Assembly: GCA_963789825.1 (NCBI GenBank)
Contig: CAWBME010000002.1
Coordinates: 62,001 to 126,000 of the forward strand
Reading direction: 5' to 3'
Length of the DNA: 64,000 nucleotides
From: PFL42 sp963789825
Lineage (GTDB): Bacteria > Chloroflexota > Anaerolineae > Anaerolineales > E44-bin32
Notes under the pieces: model-generated
What the model saw: only the letters and a program-made list of their open reading frames with translations
Databases searched by the model: none
Told to the model about the DNA's origin: nothing
Made by a program: the position numbers and the translations under genes
Shown: positions 25,999 to 35,522 of the stretch, piece after piece
How the letters are laid out: every line of letters starts with the position of its first letter
Position numbering within the stretch: the stretch's first letter is position 1

Positions 25999-27079
25999 TC
26001 AGGTACTGAACCGGATATGAACGACTTCGCCATCCTGCACGATGTATTCCTTGCCTTCCAGCCGCAGCTTGCCCTGTTGCCGGGCGGGTGTCAGTCCACC
26101 CAGCTCCAGCAGCAGGTCCCAGGCGATGACCTCGGCGCGGATGAACCCGCGCGCCAGGTCCGAGTGGATCGTGTCGGCGGCCTTGAGCGCCGTCTCGCCG
26201 CGCTTGAGCGTCCAGGCATGCACTTCATCCTCGCCCACGGTGAAGAACGAGATCTGGTCGAGCAGAGCGTACGAAGCCCGGAGCACACGCCGGCGCCCGG
26301 ACTCTTCAATGCCATATTCCTGCTGGAAGGTACGCCGCTCCTCGGGTGAGAGCTGGGCGATCTCCATCTCGATCTCGCCCTGCAGGCTGAGCACATCGAC
26401 CCCGACGCCGTGGGAGGCCAGCAGGTCGGCCGGCATCGATTCCCCCTTCGCCCAGGTTGACCACCACCAGCATCGGTTTGCGCGTCAGCAGTCCGAAACC
26501 CGACAGGCTGCGTTCGTCGTCACCGCTGAGCTTCAGGCTGCGCAAGGGTTGAGACTGGCTCAGGTGCGCCTCCAGCCGCCGGAAGAGCGCCATCTCGCGT
26601 TCGACCGCCGCCCGGTCGCGTCCGCCGCGCTGATGCTCCTCCTCCTGACGCTTGAGGCGGCGCTCCACGGTCAGCATATCGGTCAGCAGCAGTTCCGACT
26701 CCAGCACGGCCAAGTCCTGCTCGGGATTGATGCGCTCCAGCGGATGCGGAACGGCGGGGTTGTCGAAGGCGCGCACGATGTGCAGGAAGCCATCCACCTG
26801 CGCCAGCTGGTTGATCAGCGCCCCGGGCAGGCCCTCGCGACTGATGTCGGCCTTCAGGCCACCGATGTCGGAGTAGGTGACTTTGGCATGGACGGTCTTG
26901 CGCGGCTGGAACAGCCCGGCCAGCGCCTCCACGCGCTCGTCGGGGACGTCGGAGACGGAGGTGTGAACCTCCGGTCGGCCGATACCCGCCGCAGCCCCGG
27001 TCGGCAGGTTCCCGCCGGTCAGGGCGTTGAAGATGGTCGTCTTGCCTGCCGACTGCAGGCCGATAATTCCTAGCTGCAT
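25999..27079 (-). CDS. ychF: Redox-regulated ATPase YchF, frameshifted
   Basis: The ATG at 27079 begins an Obg/YchF-type nucleotide-binding domain with Walker A GLQSAGKTT (residues 7-15) and the G3-region DIGGLKADIS. The helical insertion FRRLEAHLSQSQPLRSLKL and the strand KPMLVVVNLGEG are as in YchF. The frame breaks at a C5 run near 26445. The C-terminal TGS-type domain follows in another frame (ISFFTVGEDEVHAWTLKRG through GKEYIVQDGEVVHIRF). The joined length of about 360 residues is normal. The protein binds ribosomes and hydrolyses ATP. Because it is near-universal, the break is probably sequence error. Confidence 0.92.
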
Positions 27080-27164
27080 GGGTATCCAGATTGAGCCGGA
27101 AGGGGCCGCGCGGGGCAGATTTCAGGCGGGGCGGGCGCGGCAAGCCGCTCCGGCCGCCATCGCC

Positions 27165-27193
27165 TTGACCCGACCTATCCGATTGGCTATACT
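27165..27193 (+). promoter_or_regulatory. Promoter of tRNA-Leu
   Basis: TTGACC (27165-27170) and TATACT (27188-27193) are separated by exactly 17 bases and lie 10 bases before the tRNA. This is a near-consensus housekeeping promoter. Confidence 0.8.
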
Positions 27194-27203
27194 ACCCATC
27201 CCG

Positions 27204-27285
27204 GCCGGAGTGGCGGAACTGGCAGACGCGCGCGACTCAAAATCGCGTTCCTTCGGGAGTGTGGGTTCGAGTCCCACCTTCGGCA
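27204..27285 (+). tRNA. tRNA-Leu (anticodon CAA)
   Basis: The acceptor stem GCCGGAG (27204-27210) pairs with CTTCGGC (27278-27284), followed by discriminator A. The anticodon stem CGCGA/TCGCG holds the loop CTCAAAA, so the anticodon is CAA, which reads UUG. A long variable arm (TTCCTTCGGGAGT) marks a class II tRNA. The T arm is GTGGGTTCGAGTCCCAC. The CCA end is not encoded, because the gene continues ACCT. Confidence 0.95.
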
Positions 27286-27363
27286 CCTGGCGATTATAGC
27301 ACCGGGACCCCTCGTCGCCGGCGATGTCCGGCCTGCCCGGGCCGCACCCCAAGGGGACGGCAA

Positions 27364-27392
27364 TTGCCAGCCACCCACGAGTGTGGCACAAT
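27364..27392 (+). promoter_or_regulatory. Possible promoter of the 27411-28567 pair
   Basis: TTGCCA (27364-27369) and CACAAT (27387-27392) are spaced by 17 bases. Transcription would start about 10 bases before the ATG at 27411, which lacks a ribosome binding site. The mRNA may have a very short leader. Confidence 0.4.
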
Positions 27393-27410
27393 GCCGCAGC
27401 TTCGCAGCCC

Positions 27411-27770
27411 ATGCCACGCTTCCTGCCTCGCTTCCTGCTCGGATTGGCCGTCGGCCTCGCCGCCGGTCTGCTCTACGGCTGGGTGATCCAGCCCGTCGAG
27501 TACGTTGACACCGCGCCCAACACCCTCGACGCACAGTACCGAACCGACTTTGTCTTGATGGTCTCCGAGACCTATGGCGCCGAGCGCGACCTGGGCCGCG
27601 CTCAACTGCGCCTGGCCAGCCTTGGCCCCGAGCCTCCGCTGGAGAAGGTCGAGGCTGCCATCCTGTACGCCGTCGAGCACGGTTTGAGCCGCGACGACCT
27701 GGCCACCATCAACCGCCTGGCGGTCGACCTGCGCACGCTCTCCCCGCCCACCGAGGCCGAGTCCCCATGA
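27411..27770 (+). CDS. Membrane-anchored protein, short paralogue
   Basis: This encodes 119 residues from the ATG at 27411; the open frame begins earlier, but without hydrophobic sequence. One N-terminal TM helix (FLLGLAVGLAAGLLYGWVIQ) is followed by an outside-facing helical domain containing PVEYVDTAPNTLDAQYRTDF and DLGRAQLRLASLG. The next gene starts inside its stop codon (ATGA overlap at 27767-27770). That protein repeats the same anchor and block, so the two are paralogues in one operon. I know no named family; the pair may form a complex at the outer face of the membrane. Confidence 0.7.
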   Translation: MPRFLPRFLLGLAVGLAAGLLYGWVIQPVEYVDTAPNTLDAQYRTDFVLMVSETYGAERDLGRAQLRLASLGPEPPLEKVEAAILYAVEHGLSRDDLATINRLAVDLRTLSPPTEAESP

Positions 27771-28567
27771 GGTCATCCAATTGGCTCCCCTGGGTTCTGG
27801 GAGGGGTGCTGGGCCTGCTGGCGGGCGTGTTCTATGCATGGCGGGTCAACCCGGTCTCCTACACTCAGACCGATCCCACCTCGCTGCGCGCCGATTTCCG
27901 CATGGACTACCTGGCACTGATTGCCTCGGCCCATGCCGGGACCGGCGATCTGGGACGCGCCCAGGCAAGGCTGGCCGTGTTCGGCGCCGAAGGAATCGGC
28001 GAGACCCTTGGCGCGCTGGCGCAGCAACGCCTGGCTGCTGGTTATCCGGAGGCCGAGGCCCGCGCCCTGGCCGGCCTGGCGGCGGCGCTCGGCGAACGCC
28101 CCGGCGTCCTGCCGCTCGCCACGAGCGGCACACCCGGCGCAACGCCCGTTCGCCCGATCACCTCGACCCCCCGACCGATCCGCACGCCGCAGGCGACGTC
28201 CACCCGCGCCCTCACGGCGACCCCGGGCGCTCCCTTCCAGCTGACCCGTCAGGAATTGCTGTGCGACGCCGAGGCCGTCACGCCGCGTCTCCAGGTTCAA
28301 GTGCTGGACGCCAGCGGCCGGGGTGTGCCAGCGATGGAGATCCGCGTGATTTGGGACCAGGGATCGGACCGGTTCTTCACCGGTCTCAAGCCGGAGCTGG
28401 GCGCCGGCTATGCGGATTTCACCCTGCAGCCGGGAATTGCCTACACCGTCGAGCTTCCTGGATCGTCGGCGCTGGTCACGAACCTCGCGCTTGAGCCCTG
28501 CACTGCCGACCAAGGCGGGAGCTTTAACGGCTCCTGGCTGCTGGTCTTCTCTCAACCGGCGCGCTGA
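27767..28567 (+). CDS. Membrane-anchored protein, long paralogue with C-terminal beta domain
   Basis: This 266-residue protein starts at 27767, overlapping the previous stop by four bases. The N-terminal 70 residues repeat the upstream protein: anchor WVLGGVLGLLAGVFYAWRV, then PVSYTQTDPTSLRADFRMDY and DLGRAQARLAVFG. A Pro/Thr linker (PITSTPRPIRTPQATSTRAL) leads to a C-terminal beta-rich domain of about 100 residues, with two Cys and the segment QVQVLDASGRGVPAMEIRVI. This resembles carboxypeptidase-regulatory or Ig-like surface domains. The domain is predicted to lie outside the cell. No function can be assigned. Confidence 0.75.
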   Translation: MRSSNWLPWVLGGVLGLLAGVFYAWRVNPVSYTQTDPTSLRADFRMDYLALIASAHAGTGDLGRAQARLAVFGAEGIGETLGALAQQRLAAGYPEAEARALAGLAAALGERPGVLPLATSGTPGATPVRPITSTPRPIRTPQATSTRALTATPGAPFQLTRQELLCDAEAVTPRLQVQVLDASGRGVPAMEIRVIWDQGSDRFFTGLKPELGAGYADFTLQPGIAYTVELPGSSALVTNLALEPCTADQGGSFNGSWLLVFSQPAR

Positions 28568-28601
28568 AGGCTAGCCGCCGGACAACCCCCACCCGGCTGG
28601 A

Positions 28602-29667
28602 TTAACCCAGATCGACGCGGCAGCCCAGACCGGGCACTTCGGCCGCGGTCAGGTAGCCATCCTCCAGGCGGAAGCCTCCCTGCGAGGGGTCGTTGAGCAG
28701 ATCGAGGTGGCCGTCGAGGTCACAGAAGTGCACATTGGGGCTGCTCGAGCGCGATCGCCAAGCCGGCGGCGATCATCAGGCGGGGTTCGATCACGCAGCT
28801 CACCATCGTCAGCAGGTGCGCCGCACGGGCGATGGCATCGAGCTGCGCTGCCTGGCGCAGCCCGCCGGCCGTGGCCACCTTGATGGTGAAGCCGTGTGCG
28901 CAATGTCCGGCCGCAAGGAGCAGTGCGGACTGCGGCGTCGATACGGCCTGGTCCGCCAGGATCGGGACATGGCTGTGCTGGGCGACCTGTCGCAAGCCAT
29001 CGAGATCCGCCGGCGGCGTCGGCTGCTCGATCATCTCGACCTGCCCCTGCAAGGCGGCCGCGACTTCGAGCGCCGCCCGGATCGGGTAGCCGCCATCCGC
29101 ATCGAGGCGTAAGGTGTGGAGCGGCAGGGCGCGGTGGATGGCCTTGACCTTGGCTACATCCTCCTCGGGATCGAAACCGCCTTTGAGCTTGAGGATGCGG
29201 AAGCCCTCGCCCGCCAGCCTCCTTGCGATCTCGACGGCTTCCTCGAGCGAGACGCAAGGGATGGTGACCGAGGTCGGGATCCGGTTCCGGTAGCCGCCCA
29301 GCAGCCGGTACAGCGGGAGTCCGGCGATCATCCCCAGCAGATCATGGAAGGCCAGGTCGAAGGCGACCAGCGCTGAGGGCGCTCTCGCCACCAGCGGCGT
29401 CAGCTCGGCCAGTGTGTATTCGACTTGCGTCGGGTGAAGGTCGGGCACGCGGTCGGCGCACGCCCGGCACGCCTGCAGAACCGCAGATGGCTCATCGCCG
29501 GTGAGCGCCGGGTGGGCAACGGTGCAGCCCCAGGCCGATCGCCCATCCCGCGTAATCAGCCGGACGAAGACCGCCTGCACCGAGTCAAGCGGTGGAAGAC
29601 AGGCGGTGCGCAGCGTATGACGCAGGCGGAGTTCGACCGGGATGACCTCAACCCTGGCGATCTGCAT
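28602..29667 (-). CDS. Enolase-superfamily enzyme, dipeptide epimerase-like, frameshifted
   Basis: The ATG at 29667 opens an enolase-superfamily N-terminal domain (MQIARVEVIPVELRLRHTLR). The barrel motifs of the MLE/dipeptide epimerase subgroup follow. These are the Lys pair in RILKLKGGF, metal ligands in LDADGGYP, EMIEQP and ILADQAV, and the opposite Lys in FTIKVATAGGL. Near 28740 the frame shifts and the chain finishes as NVHFCDLDGHLDLLND through GCRVDLG, stopping at 28602. The joined length of about 355 residues is normal. Known relatives epimerise L-Ala-D/L-Glu during murein peptide recycling. Muconate-cycloisomerase-type activities cannot be excluded. Confidence 0.8.
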
Positions 29668-29746
29668 GCTGTTTCCTCGGCGAACCGTCGCAGCTGGACA
29701 TCCGGCCTCTCAGCCTCTTCCTGAACCCCAGTCCATCCAGGCGAAC

Positions 29747-30198
29747 TCAGGACTTGAATTCGGCACCCTGGCCACCGTCAGGCGCTTCGACCGCGGCAAA
29801 CTCCGACGGGTCCGGTCCCAGCCCCAGGTCGAGTTTGTCCTCCATGCGGATCTGCCCGCGCAGGAACGCACCTTCCTCGGTCGAGAACGAGGTCGTGGTC
29901 ACATCCCCCACACGCGACCGCTGCGGGTGATCTCGACCCGCTGCGCCAGGATGTCCCCCTTGAGTGAGCCGGCGACGACCACCGTCGTCGCCCGGATCTC
30001 TCGACAGGTGACGCGCCCCGTCTCCCCGATCACGACCAGGCCGCGCAGGGCAATCTCGCCATCGAAGGCGCCGTCGATCCGCACACCGCCGGTGCCGCTC
30101 AAGGCCCCCAGCCAGGCGATCCCCCCGCCCAGGATGGAATCGACCCGTTCCGTGACTTCGACCACGCTTGCCGGACGTTCGCTTCCCTTGCGGAACAC
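29747..30198 (-). CDS. Bactofilin-like polymer-forming protein, frameshifted
   Basis: The start is GTG at 30198, five bases after GGGAGG. The central region shows the right-handed beta-helix repeat of bactofilins: IDGAFDGEIALRGLVVIGET, then VTCREIRATTVVVAGSLKGD, with hydrophobic residues at regular spacing. Near 29915 the frame shifts and continues with TTTSFSTEEGAFLRGQIRME, where the final beta-helix turn and acidic tail lie. The joined length is about 150 residues. Bactofilins polymerise without nucleotide and support cell shape or polar localisation. The neighbours (epimerase-like gene and P1 peptidase) would fit a cell-envelope context. Confidence 0.8.
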
Positions 30199-30243
30199 TC
30201 CATCCTCCCGGCACCCACGACTCAAGCGCCGACTGGTTTGACG

Positions 30244-31250
30244 TCAGGCAGAACCGAGCAGGTCGCCCGCCGCCGGCAATCCTCCCGCCGGCTCTGCGGC
30301 AAGCACGGCGCGCTGGATCGCCTCCGCCACAGCCTCGGCCGCGTACGCTCCAACCGCCGTCACGTCTCCCCGCCGCCGCCCGGTCGAGAGCACGAACAGC
30401 GTATCCCCATCATACAGGGTATGAGCGGGTCGGATGCAGCGCGCGATTCCGTCCTGGGCCATCTCGGCCACCCAGTTCGCCTGTTCTTTGGTCAGTCGCA
30501 CGTCGGTGGCCACCACCCCGATCACGGTGTTGGAGCCGCTCATCAGGCGAAGGAGCAGCCGGCCGGCTGCGGTGCGCATCCAGTGCAGGCTGTCGACGTA
30601 GGGACCCTCCCCGCCCAGGCGCAGCGGGCCTCGTCGCACCGGGCGCGCCCGGCCAGGATTCTTCCGCTGGCAGGATGAACGACATCTCCCAGGGCGTTGA
30701 CCACCACCAGCGCCCCGACCGTTGCCCCGCCGCCCAGCGGCATGCTGGCGCTGCCAATTCCGGCTTTGGTTGCACCGCCCGGACCGAGTACTTTCCCTAC
30801 GCTGGCGCCCATCCCGGCGCCGGCATTCCCCTCGCGCACAGGCTCGCGCGTGGCTGCCTGACAGGCGGCATAGCCCATCGCCGCGTCCGGCCGCACATCC
30901 GATCGGCCGAGGCCCAGATCGAAGATCACCGCCGCCGGCACGATCGGCACACGGACCCGGCCGACGGCGAATCCCACCTTGCGCTCCTCCAGGAAGCGCA
31001 CCACCCCAGTCGCCGCATCCAGCCCGAAGGCCGAGCCGCCGGTGAGCAGCACCGCATGCGCCCGCTGCACCAGATGCATCGGCCGCAGCAGGTCGGTCTC
31101 CCGCGTGCCGGGTGCACCCCCGCGCTGCGAGACTCCTCCGACCGCGCCGTGCGGGCACAGCACAACGGTGCAGCCGGTCAGCGCTTGTGCATCGTCGGCA
31201 TGGCCCACCAGGATGCCGCCGACGTCGGTAATCGAGCCTTGTTGCCCCAT
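30244..31250 (-). CDS. P1 family peptidase (DmpA-like), frameshifted
   Basis: The ATG at 31250 follows GAGGGG. The N-terminus (SITDVGGILVGHADDAQALT, then GCTVVLCPHGAVGGVSQRGG) is typical of P1/DmpA proteins. So is the block LLTGGSAFGLDAATGVVRFL. The family autoprocesses at a Gly-Ser bond to free a nucleophilic Ser; KAGIGSASM fits that position. Around 30625 the frame shifts and the chain continues with GEGPYVDSLHWMRTAAGRLL and VIGVVATDVRLTKEQANWVA to the stop at 30244. The joined size is about 335 residues. The family releases N-terminal amino acids from peptides or cleaves beta-peptides. Cytoplasmic; no signal peptide. Confidence 0.85.
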
Positions 31251-31354
31251 TGCACCCCTCGTTCCTGCTCTGTCCAGCCTGCCTCGGCGCCATCTCGTGG
31301 CCGAGGATCCGGCGTTCGGGCCGGGTGGCGGACCGACCCAGCGACGTCGGCGGC

Positions 31355-31750
31355 CTACCGGATCCCGCTGTCCATCCGCACGGTCACCTCGGTCCACGCT
31401 CCGGATCGGATGACGATCTCGAGCGGTTCGGCCCAGGGCAGCGGCGCATCGCCGGCCGCCGACGCCGCCAGGGTATAGGTTCCTTCGGGGAGGCTGACCG
31501 CGAACTCGCCCCGTTCGTCGGCTTCCAGGCGGGCCACCAGCCGCCCAGCCGGATTGACCACGTCCAGGCTGGCTGGATACGGCTGATCCGGACAGGTCGC
31601 GCCGGCCTGCACCACCGGGCAGGATGGCCCGACGAGCACGCGTCCGCGTACACCCGAGTCTGCATCGGGCGCAGCAAGCCGGCAGCCGGCCAGCAGCATC
31701 CCCGCCGCCAGGCACACCCAGCCCACGCCGCCGAGGGTCAGTCGCTTCAC
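31355..31750 (-). CDS. Lipoprotein with carboxypeptidase-regulatory-like domain
   Basis: This encodes 131 residues from the ATG at 31750, which overlaps the stop of the upstream kinase-family gene by four bases. The signal peptide ends in the lipobox LLAGC. The mature part is one beta-sandwich-like domain with GVRGRVLVGPSCPVVQAGAT, a Cys pair, and the stretch VARLEADERGEFAVSLPEGT. That stretch is the hallmark of carboxypeptidase regulatory-like (transthyretin-like) domains. It is anchored on the cell surface. Overlap with the upstream gene indicates translational coupling. Function unknown. Confidence 0.8.
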   Translation of the reverse strand: MKRLTLGGVGWVCLAAGMLLAGCRLAAPDADSGVRGRVLVGPSCPVVQAGATCPDQPYPASLDVVNPAGRLVARLEADERGEFAVSLPEGTYTLAASAAGDAPLPWAEPLEIVIRSGAWTEVTVRMDSGIR

Positions 31751-32235
31751 TCGGCGGCCTTGTAGCCGAAACGGCGCAACAGCGCCTTGCGCTCGGCCGC
31801 TTCCACAGCGGACTCGACCCCCTGGGTCCGGTCTCCGTCGATCACCCCCAGCACGCCGCGGCCTTGCTCCGATTCGGCGACGATCACCTGAACTGGATTG
31901 GCCGTGGCGCAGAAGACCCGGCAGACCTCGGGCACGGCCTTCACCGCATTGAGCACGTTGATCGGATAGGCATTGCCCAAGATGAGCACGAAGACGTGGC
32001 CGGCCGAAAGCGCCAGTGCGTTGCGGACCGCCAGCGCTTGCAGCGCCTCGTCCGTCCCGCTGGCGCGCACCAATGCCGGCCCGGAAGCCTCACAGAAGGC
32101 CAGGCCGAACTGGATGCCTGGAACAGCATTGACCATGGCCTCGTGCAGGTCTTCGACCGTCTTGATGAAGTGCGACTGCCCGAGGATCACGTTCGCCGAT
32201 TCCGGCTTCTCGATCGTCACCAAGCTCAGGTCCAT
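31747..32235 (-). CDS. Adenosine-specific kinase family protein (DUF355)
   Basis: This 162-residue protein, full length for the family, begins MDLSLVTIEKPESANVILGQ and has the conserved HFIKTVEDLHEAMVNAVPGI. The blocks FGLAFCEASGPALVRASGTD, HVFVLILGNAYPINVLNAVK and VFCATANPVQVIVAE are typical of the adenosine-specific kinase family. A member from Pyrobaculum phosphorylates adenosine or adenine nucleosides; the role in bacteria is poorly known. It is cytoplasmic and overlaps the following lipoprotein gene by four bases, an odd pairing. Confidence 0.9.
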   Translation of the reverse strand: MDLSLVTIEKPESANVILGQSHFIKTVEDLHEAMVNAVPGIQFGLAFCEASGPALVRASGTDEALQALAVRNALALSAGHVFVLILGNAYPINVLNAVKAVPEVCRVFCATANPVQVIVAESEQGRGVLGVIDGDRTQGVESAVEAAERKALLRRFGYKAAE

Positions 32236-32790
32236 GGTCGCCTCCCGTCGCCTGGCCTTGATTCTAGCTCAGCCAGGCTGCTGCACCGGGGCAGTGAGGT
32301 CCACACCGGGCCGAGGGCTTTGCGGTTCAACGCCAAGATGGCCGCGGTCGTGATCGCCTCTGCCCGCCGGTCTGTTCGCCAGAGGCATGCGAGGGACCTT
32401 CTCCCCCTCGGCCGCTGTCCCCTCCGCCGCCCCATTTCGGCCGGCTCCCCGCAGGTCCTGGCCCCGAGAGGCCGGGCCGGTGGGCGAGGCAACCCGACCA
32501 TCGTCAGGGCGTTCTTCGCTGGAAGCGATCGGTGTCAAGACAAGACGCGCGGGAGAGAGCCGCCGCTTCCCTCCGGGATGCCCCGCGGGCACGACGGCCG
32601 CCTCCCGCGAGGCGGAAGACAACGGGATCAGACGAGCGAAGCCCCCCATCCCCTTGAACCCTCTCCCACCTGGCTGCAAGCTCCCCGTGGTCGCATCCCT
32701 TGCACCGAACAGGGAAGGCGCTACGGCCTGCTTCGGACCCTCTCCGACGGGGCAGGGATTCGCAGGGTATCCAGCGTCTTCCGGAGCTTG
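32236..32790. other. Intergenic region, no convincing gene
   Basis: About 555 bases are flanked by two minus-strand genes. Frames here are Arg/Pro/Gly-rich on both strands, without helices or motifs. Short pieces (CCCTCTCCCACCTGG, CTTCCCTCCGGG) look like worn repeats. I see no RNA gene. Confidence 0.5.
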
Positions 32791-34101
32791 CTAGGGCGTA
32801 GCGCCGGGTTCGGGGGTGGCGCTTGGCTCCTCCTCGGCGGTAGGTTCGAGGGTGGCGGTCTCCGCAGGTGTCAGCGTCACGCTCGGGGTCCACGTCGGCC
32901 CTGGGGTTTCGGTGGGCAGCGCCGGCGAATGAAAGCGCAGCAGCTTGCCTTCGTCGTCCCAGCTCGACTGGAAGCTGACCACCTCGATGAACGTCCGCCC
33001 TGGCTTAAGGCCCAACGGCTCGCCCGCCTCGGTTTGAATATTCAGCTTCCCCTGTTCGGTGGACCAACTCACCGGGTATTGCAGCCCGTCACGGAACAGC
33101 AACCCAGGCAGCCCGCTGCGGTTCAGCAGATCGATCTCGAGGATCGTCCCGGCGGCGTTCTCGAAGTGGTGATTGGCGAAGACGATCAGCACGTTCTCGA
33201 AGGCCAACTGCTCGCCGGTAAGCCGGTCGATCGCCGGGAACAGGATGCCGCTGTCGTCGGCTCGGTCCTGCGAGCGCAGGTAGGATCCCCGCTCGCCGGA
33301 GTACTGCCAACCGACGTGATCGTAGCGGTTGTAGATCAGCCGCAGCGAGGAGGCCGGTGTACCGCCCCCCGGAGGCTGGCGCGTGAACAGCAGCCCGGCA
33401 TGATCCTGCGGCATGACCTGCAGGACTGGCAGCGAGCGAAGATCGTCCAGCGTCAGGCCGGCACTGTTGACGTCCTGCGCGCTGGCAGCGAAAACGCCGA
33501 CACGGTTACTCAACTGCGGGCGCACTTCGGCGGAGGCGCCACGCGTGATCAGCGTCGCGTCCGGGAACAGCACCTTGATGTCCTCGTACACCACGCGCCC
33601 TGAACGGATCGGCGCGATGACGTAGCCATAGGGACTGTCCAATGGCCGCTCCGCCAGGAGGCGTTCGAGATTCGCTATGTAGTCGCCGTAGAACACGGCC
33701 AGGAAGCGGCTCATGCCTTCGCCGATCGATATCTCCCAGACGATCGAGGCCAGCGAGAGTCCCGCCTGGGGCCGGGCGGAGACGGGGAAGTTGGTGACCG
33801 AGACCAGCAGCGGCGCCTGCTGCAGCGTAGCAGGATCCAGAACCGGCAGACCGGTCAGCGGATTGAATCCTGGCCGGTAGGCCGGGCCGACTACCGCCGG
33901 CAGCGGCGTCGGGCTGGTCATCGGCGGGGGCGTCGCCGAATGTGAGGCGGGCGCGGTCGCAGTTGGCGGGATAGCGGCGGTAGTCGGCGGCGCCTCAGCC
34001 GGCGCGGCGCAGGCCTGCAGCACCACCCCTAGCAGCAGGCTGGCCGCCAACGTTCGAATCCAAACGACTCTCTGCGGGGGCGCGAGCTGGATACCGGCCA
34101 T
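32791..34101 (-). CDS. DUF3048 lipoprotein, copy 1
   Basis: This encodes 436 residues from the ATG at 34101. The signal peptide ends in a lipobox (VLQAC), followed by a Thr/Pro linker. The DUF3048 domain shows NPLTGLPVLDPATLQQAPLL, SLASIVWEISIGEGMSRFLA, SGRVVYEDIKVLFPDATLIT and SSLRLIYNRYDHVGWQYSGE. The second DUF3048 half contains FENVLIVFANHHFENAAGTI and GTILEIDLLNRSGLPGLLFR. A Pro/Thr-rich acidic tail follows. Family proteins (YerB-type lipoproteins) are surface-anchored and of unknown function. A paralogue lies immediately upstream at 34140-35314. Confidence 0.88.
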   Translation of the reverse strand: MAGIQLAPPQRVVWIRTLAASLLLGVVLQACAAPAEAPPTTAAIPPTATAPASHSATPPPMTSPTPLPAVVGPAYRPGFNPLTGLPVLDPATLQQAPLLVSVTNFPVSARPQAGLSLASIVWEISIGEGMSRFLAVFYGDYIANLERLLAERPLDSPYGYVIAPIRSGRVVYEDIKVLFPDATLITRGASAEVRPQLSNRVGVFAASAQDVNSAGLTLDDLRSLPVLQVMPQDHAGLLFTRQPPGGGTPASSLRLIYNRYDHVGWQYSGERGSYLRSQDRADDSGILFPAIDRLTGEQLAFENVLIVFANHHFENAAGTILEIDLLNRSGLPGLLFRDGLQYPVSWSTEQGKLNIQTEAGEPLGLKPGRTFIEVVSFQSSWDDEGKLLRFHSPALPTETPGPTWTPSVTLTPAETATLEPTAEEEPSATPEPGATP

Positions 34102-34139
34102 AGGTGCGAATTCTACCGGATGTGCACGCCATCCCAGGG

Positions 34140-35314
34140 CTAGGGCCCGGGCGGGTTGTGGAACCGGACCGTCAACTGCTCTTCGTTCCAGGTGGACTCG
34201 TAGGACACCACTTCGAACCAGCTCAGTCCGGGACGCAGCGGCATCGGGTTGCCTTCTGCATCGGCGATCTGCAGCTTGCCTCCCGGCGTCGACCAGGTGA
34301 TTGGATACACCTGTCCATCGCGGAAAAGCAGACCCTTCCGGTCCCGCACGTACACCAGTTCCATCTCGACGATGGTGCGCGCCGAGTTGACAAAGCGGTG
34401 CTGGGCGAACAGCACCAGCACATTGTCCGCACCCAGCTGGTCGCCGGTCAGGTGGTCGAGGGAGGGCAGCAGCACCTCCGAACCATCGGCTTGATCCTGC
34501 GATCGCAGGTACTCGCTGCGGCCGGCGTCGTAGGTCCAGCCGATCTGGTTGTAGCGGTTGTACAAGACCCGCACGAACGGCGCAGGCATTCCACCAGCAG
34601 GTGCCTGCGGATCGAAGGCCAACCCGGCATACTCCGCCGGATCGACCTCGACCTCCGTCAGCGCCTCGAGGTCTTGCGGCGTGACACCGGCGGCGTTGGT
34701 CGTCTCCGCATCCGCGGAGTAGACCGAGATTCGGTTGCTCAGCTGCTGCTTGACGTCTTCGGAGGCCCCGGCCGTGATCAGCAGCGCCCGAGGGAACAGC
34801 GTCTTGATGTCCTCGAACGCCACTCGGCCCGAGCGCACCGGACCGATCACGAAGCCATCGCCGCCGTCTACCAAGCTCGGTTCTCCAGCAGCTCGGCAAG
34901 CTTCTGCTGGTAGTCGCCATAGAACAGGACCAGGTAGCGCGTCATCCCCTGGCCGATGTAGGTCTCCCACACTTGCGAGGCAAGCGACACACCGGACTGC
35001 ACCTGGCGTGCGCTGGGCGGGAAGTTGGCGACCGCCACCAGCAGCGGCCGGTGCGACAGACTGGTTGGATCGGTGACCGCCTCGCCGGTCAGCGGATTGA
35101 TGGGTTCGGGATCTCCTGGGCCGCCCGCCTCTAGGACCGTCAGAGCCGCCGGCACAGTGGCCGCCTCCGGCCGGGATCCCTCTCCGCCAAGCTGCACAAG
35201 GGTCAGCCGATCGCCTTCCAGAACAGACGGGGCCACCGCAACGCGATGGCCTTGTGCCTGCGCCAATGGCGCGACCGCGCAACCAGCCAGTGCCAGCACG
35301 GCGAAGAACTGCAT
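34140..35314 (-). CDS. DUF3048 lipoprotein, copy 2, frameshifted
   Basis: The ATG at 35314 starts a signal peptide with lipobox LALAGC. A linker and the N-terminal DUF3048 half follow (INPLTGEAVTDPTSLSHRPL, SLASQVWETYIGQGMTRYLV). Near 34870 the frame shifts and the second half continues (SGRVAFEDIKTLFPRALLIT, VRVLYNRYNQIGWTYDAGRS, TIVEMELVYVRDRKGLLFRD), ending FHNPPGP. The joined length is about 391 residues. It is clearly homologous to the downstream copy, and the two form a tandem pair. In the sequence as given, its N-terminal frame is continuous with the DUF72 gene upstream, which I regard as an artefact. Confidence 0.8.
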
Positions 35315-35522
35315 AGGTTGTGCGTCCCATCGGTCCCATCTGGCGCCCTCCGTGGAGCATGCAACTGCGAGATATGTCCAGTCTACCTGTGCCCCTGCAG
35401 AGCGGGGAGAGTGACATTCCTCCCACGCGACGGCGATCGACACAGGCTGGACGGACGCTGGAAGAAAAGGCGAATGACTGCTGGAGGCCGAGATCAGGCG
35501 GGCGGCCGACGGCCGGGGACGG

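Noticed and set aside
32269..32679. Open frame on the minus strand between the kinase-family gene and the DUF3048 gene
   Set aside because: Composition is Arg/Gly/Pro-rich without domain features, no SD is present, and equally long frames occur on the other strand.
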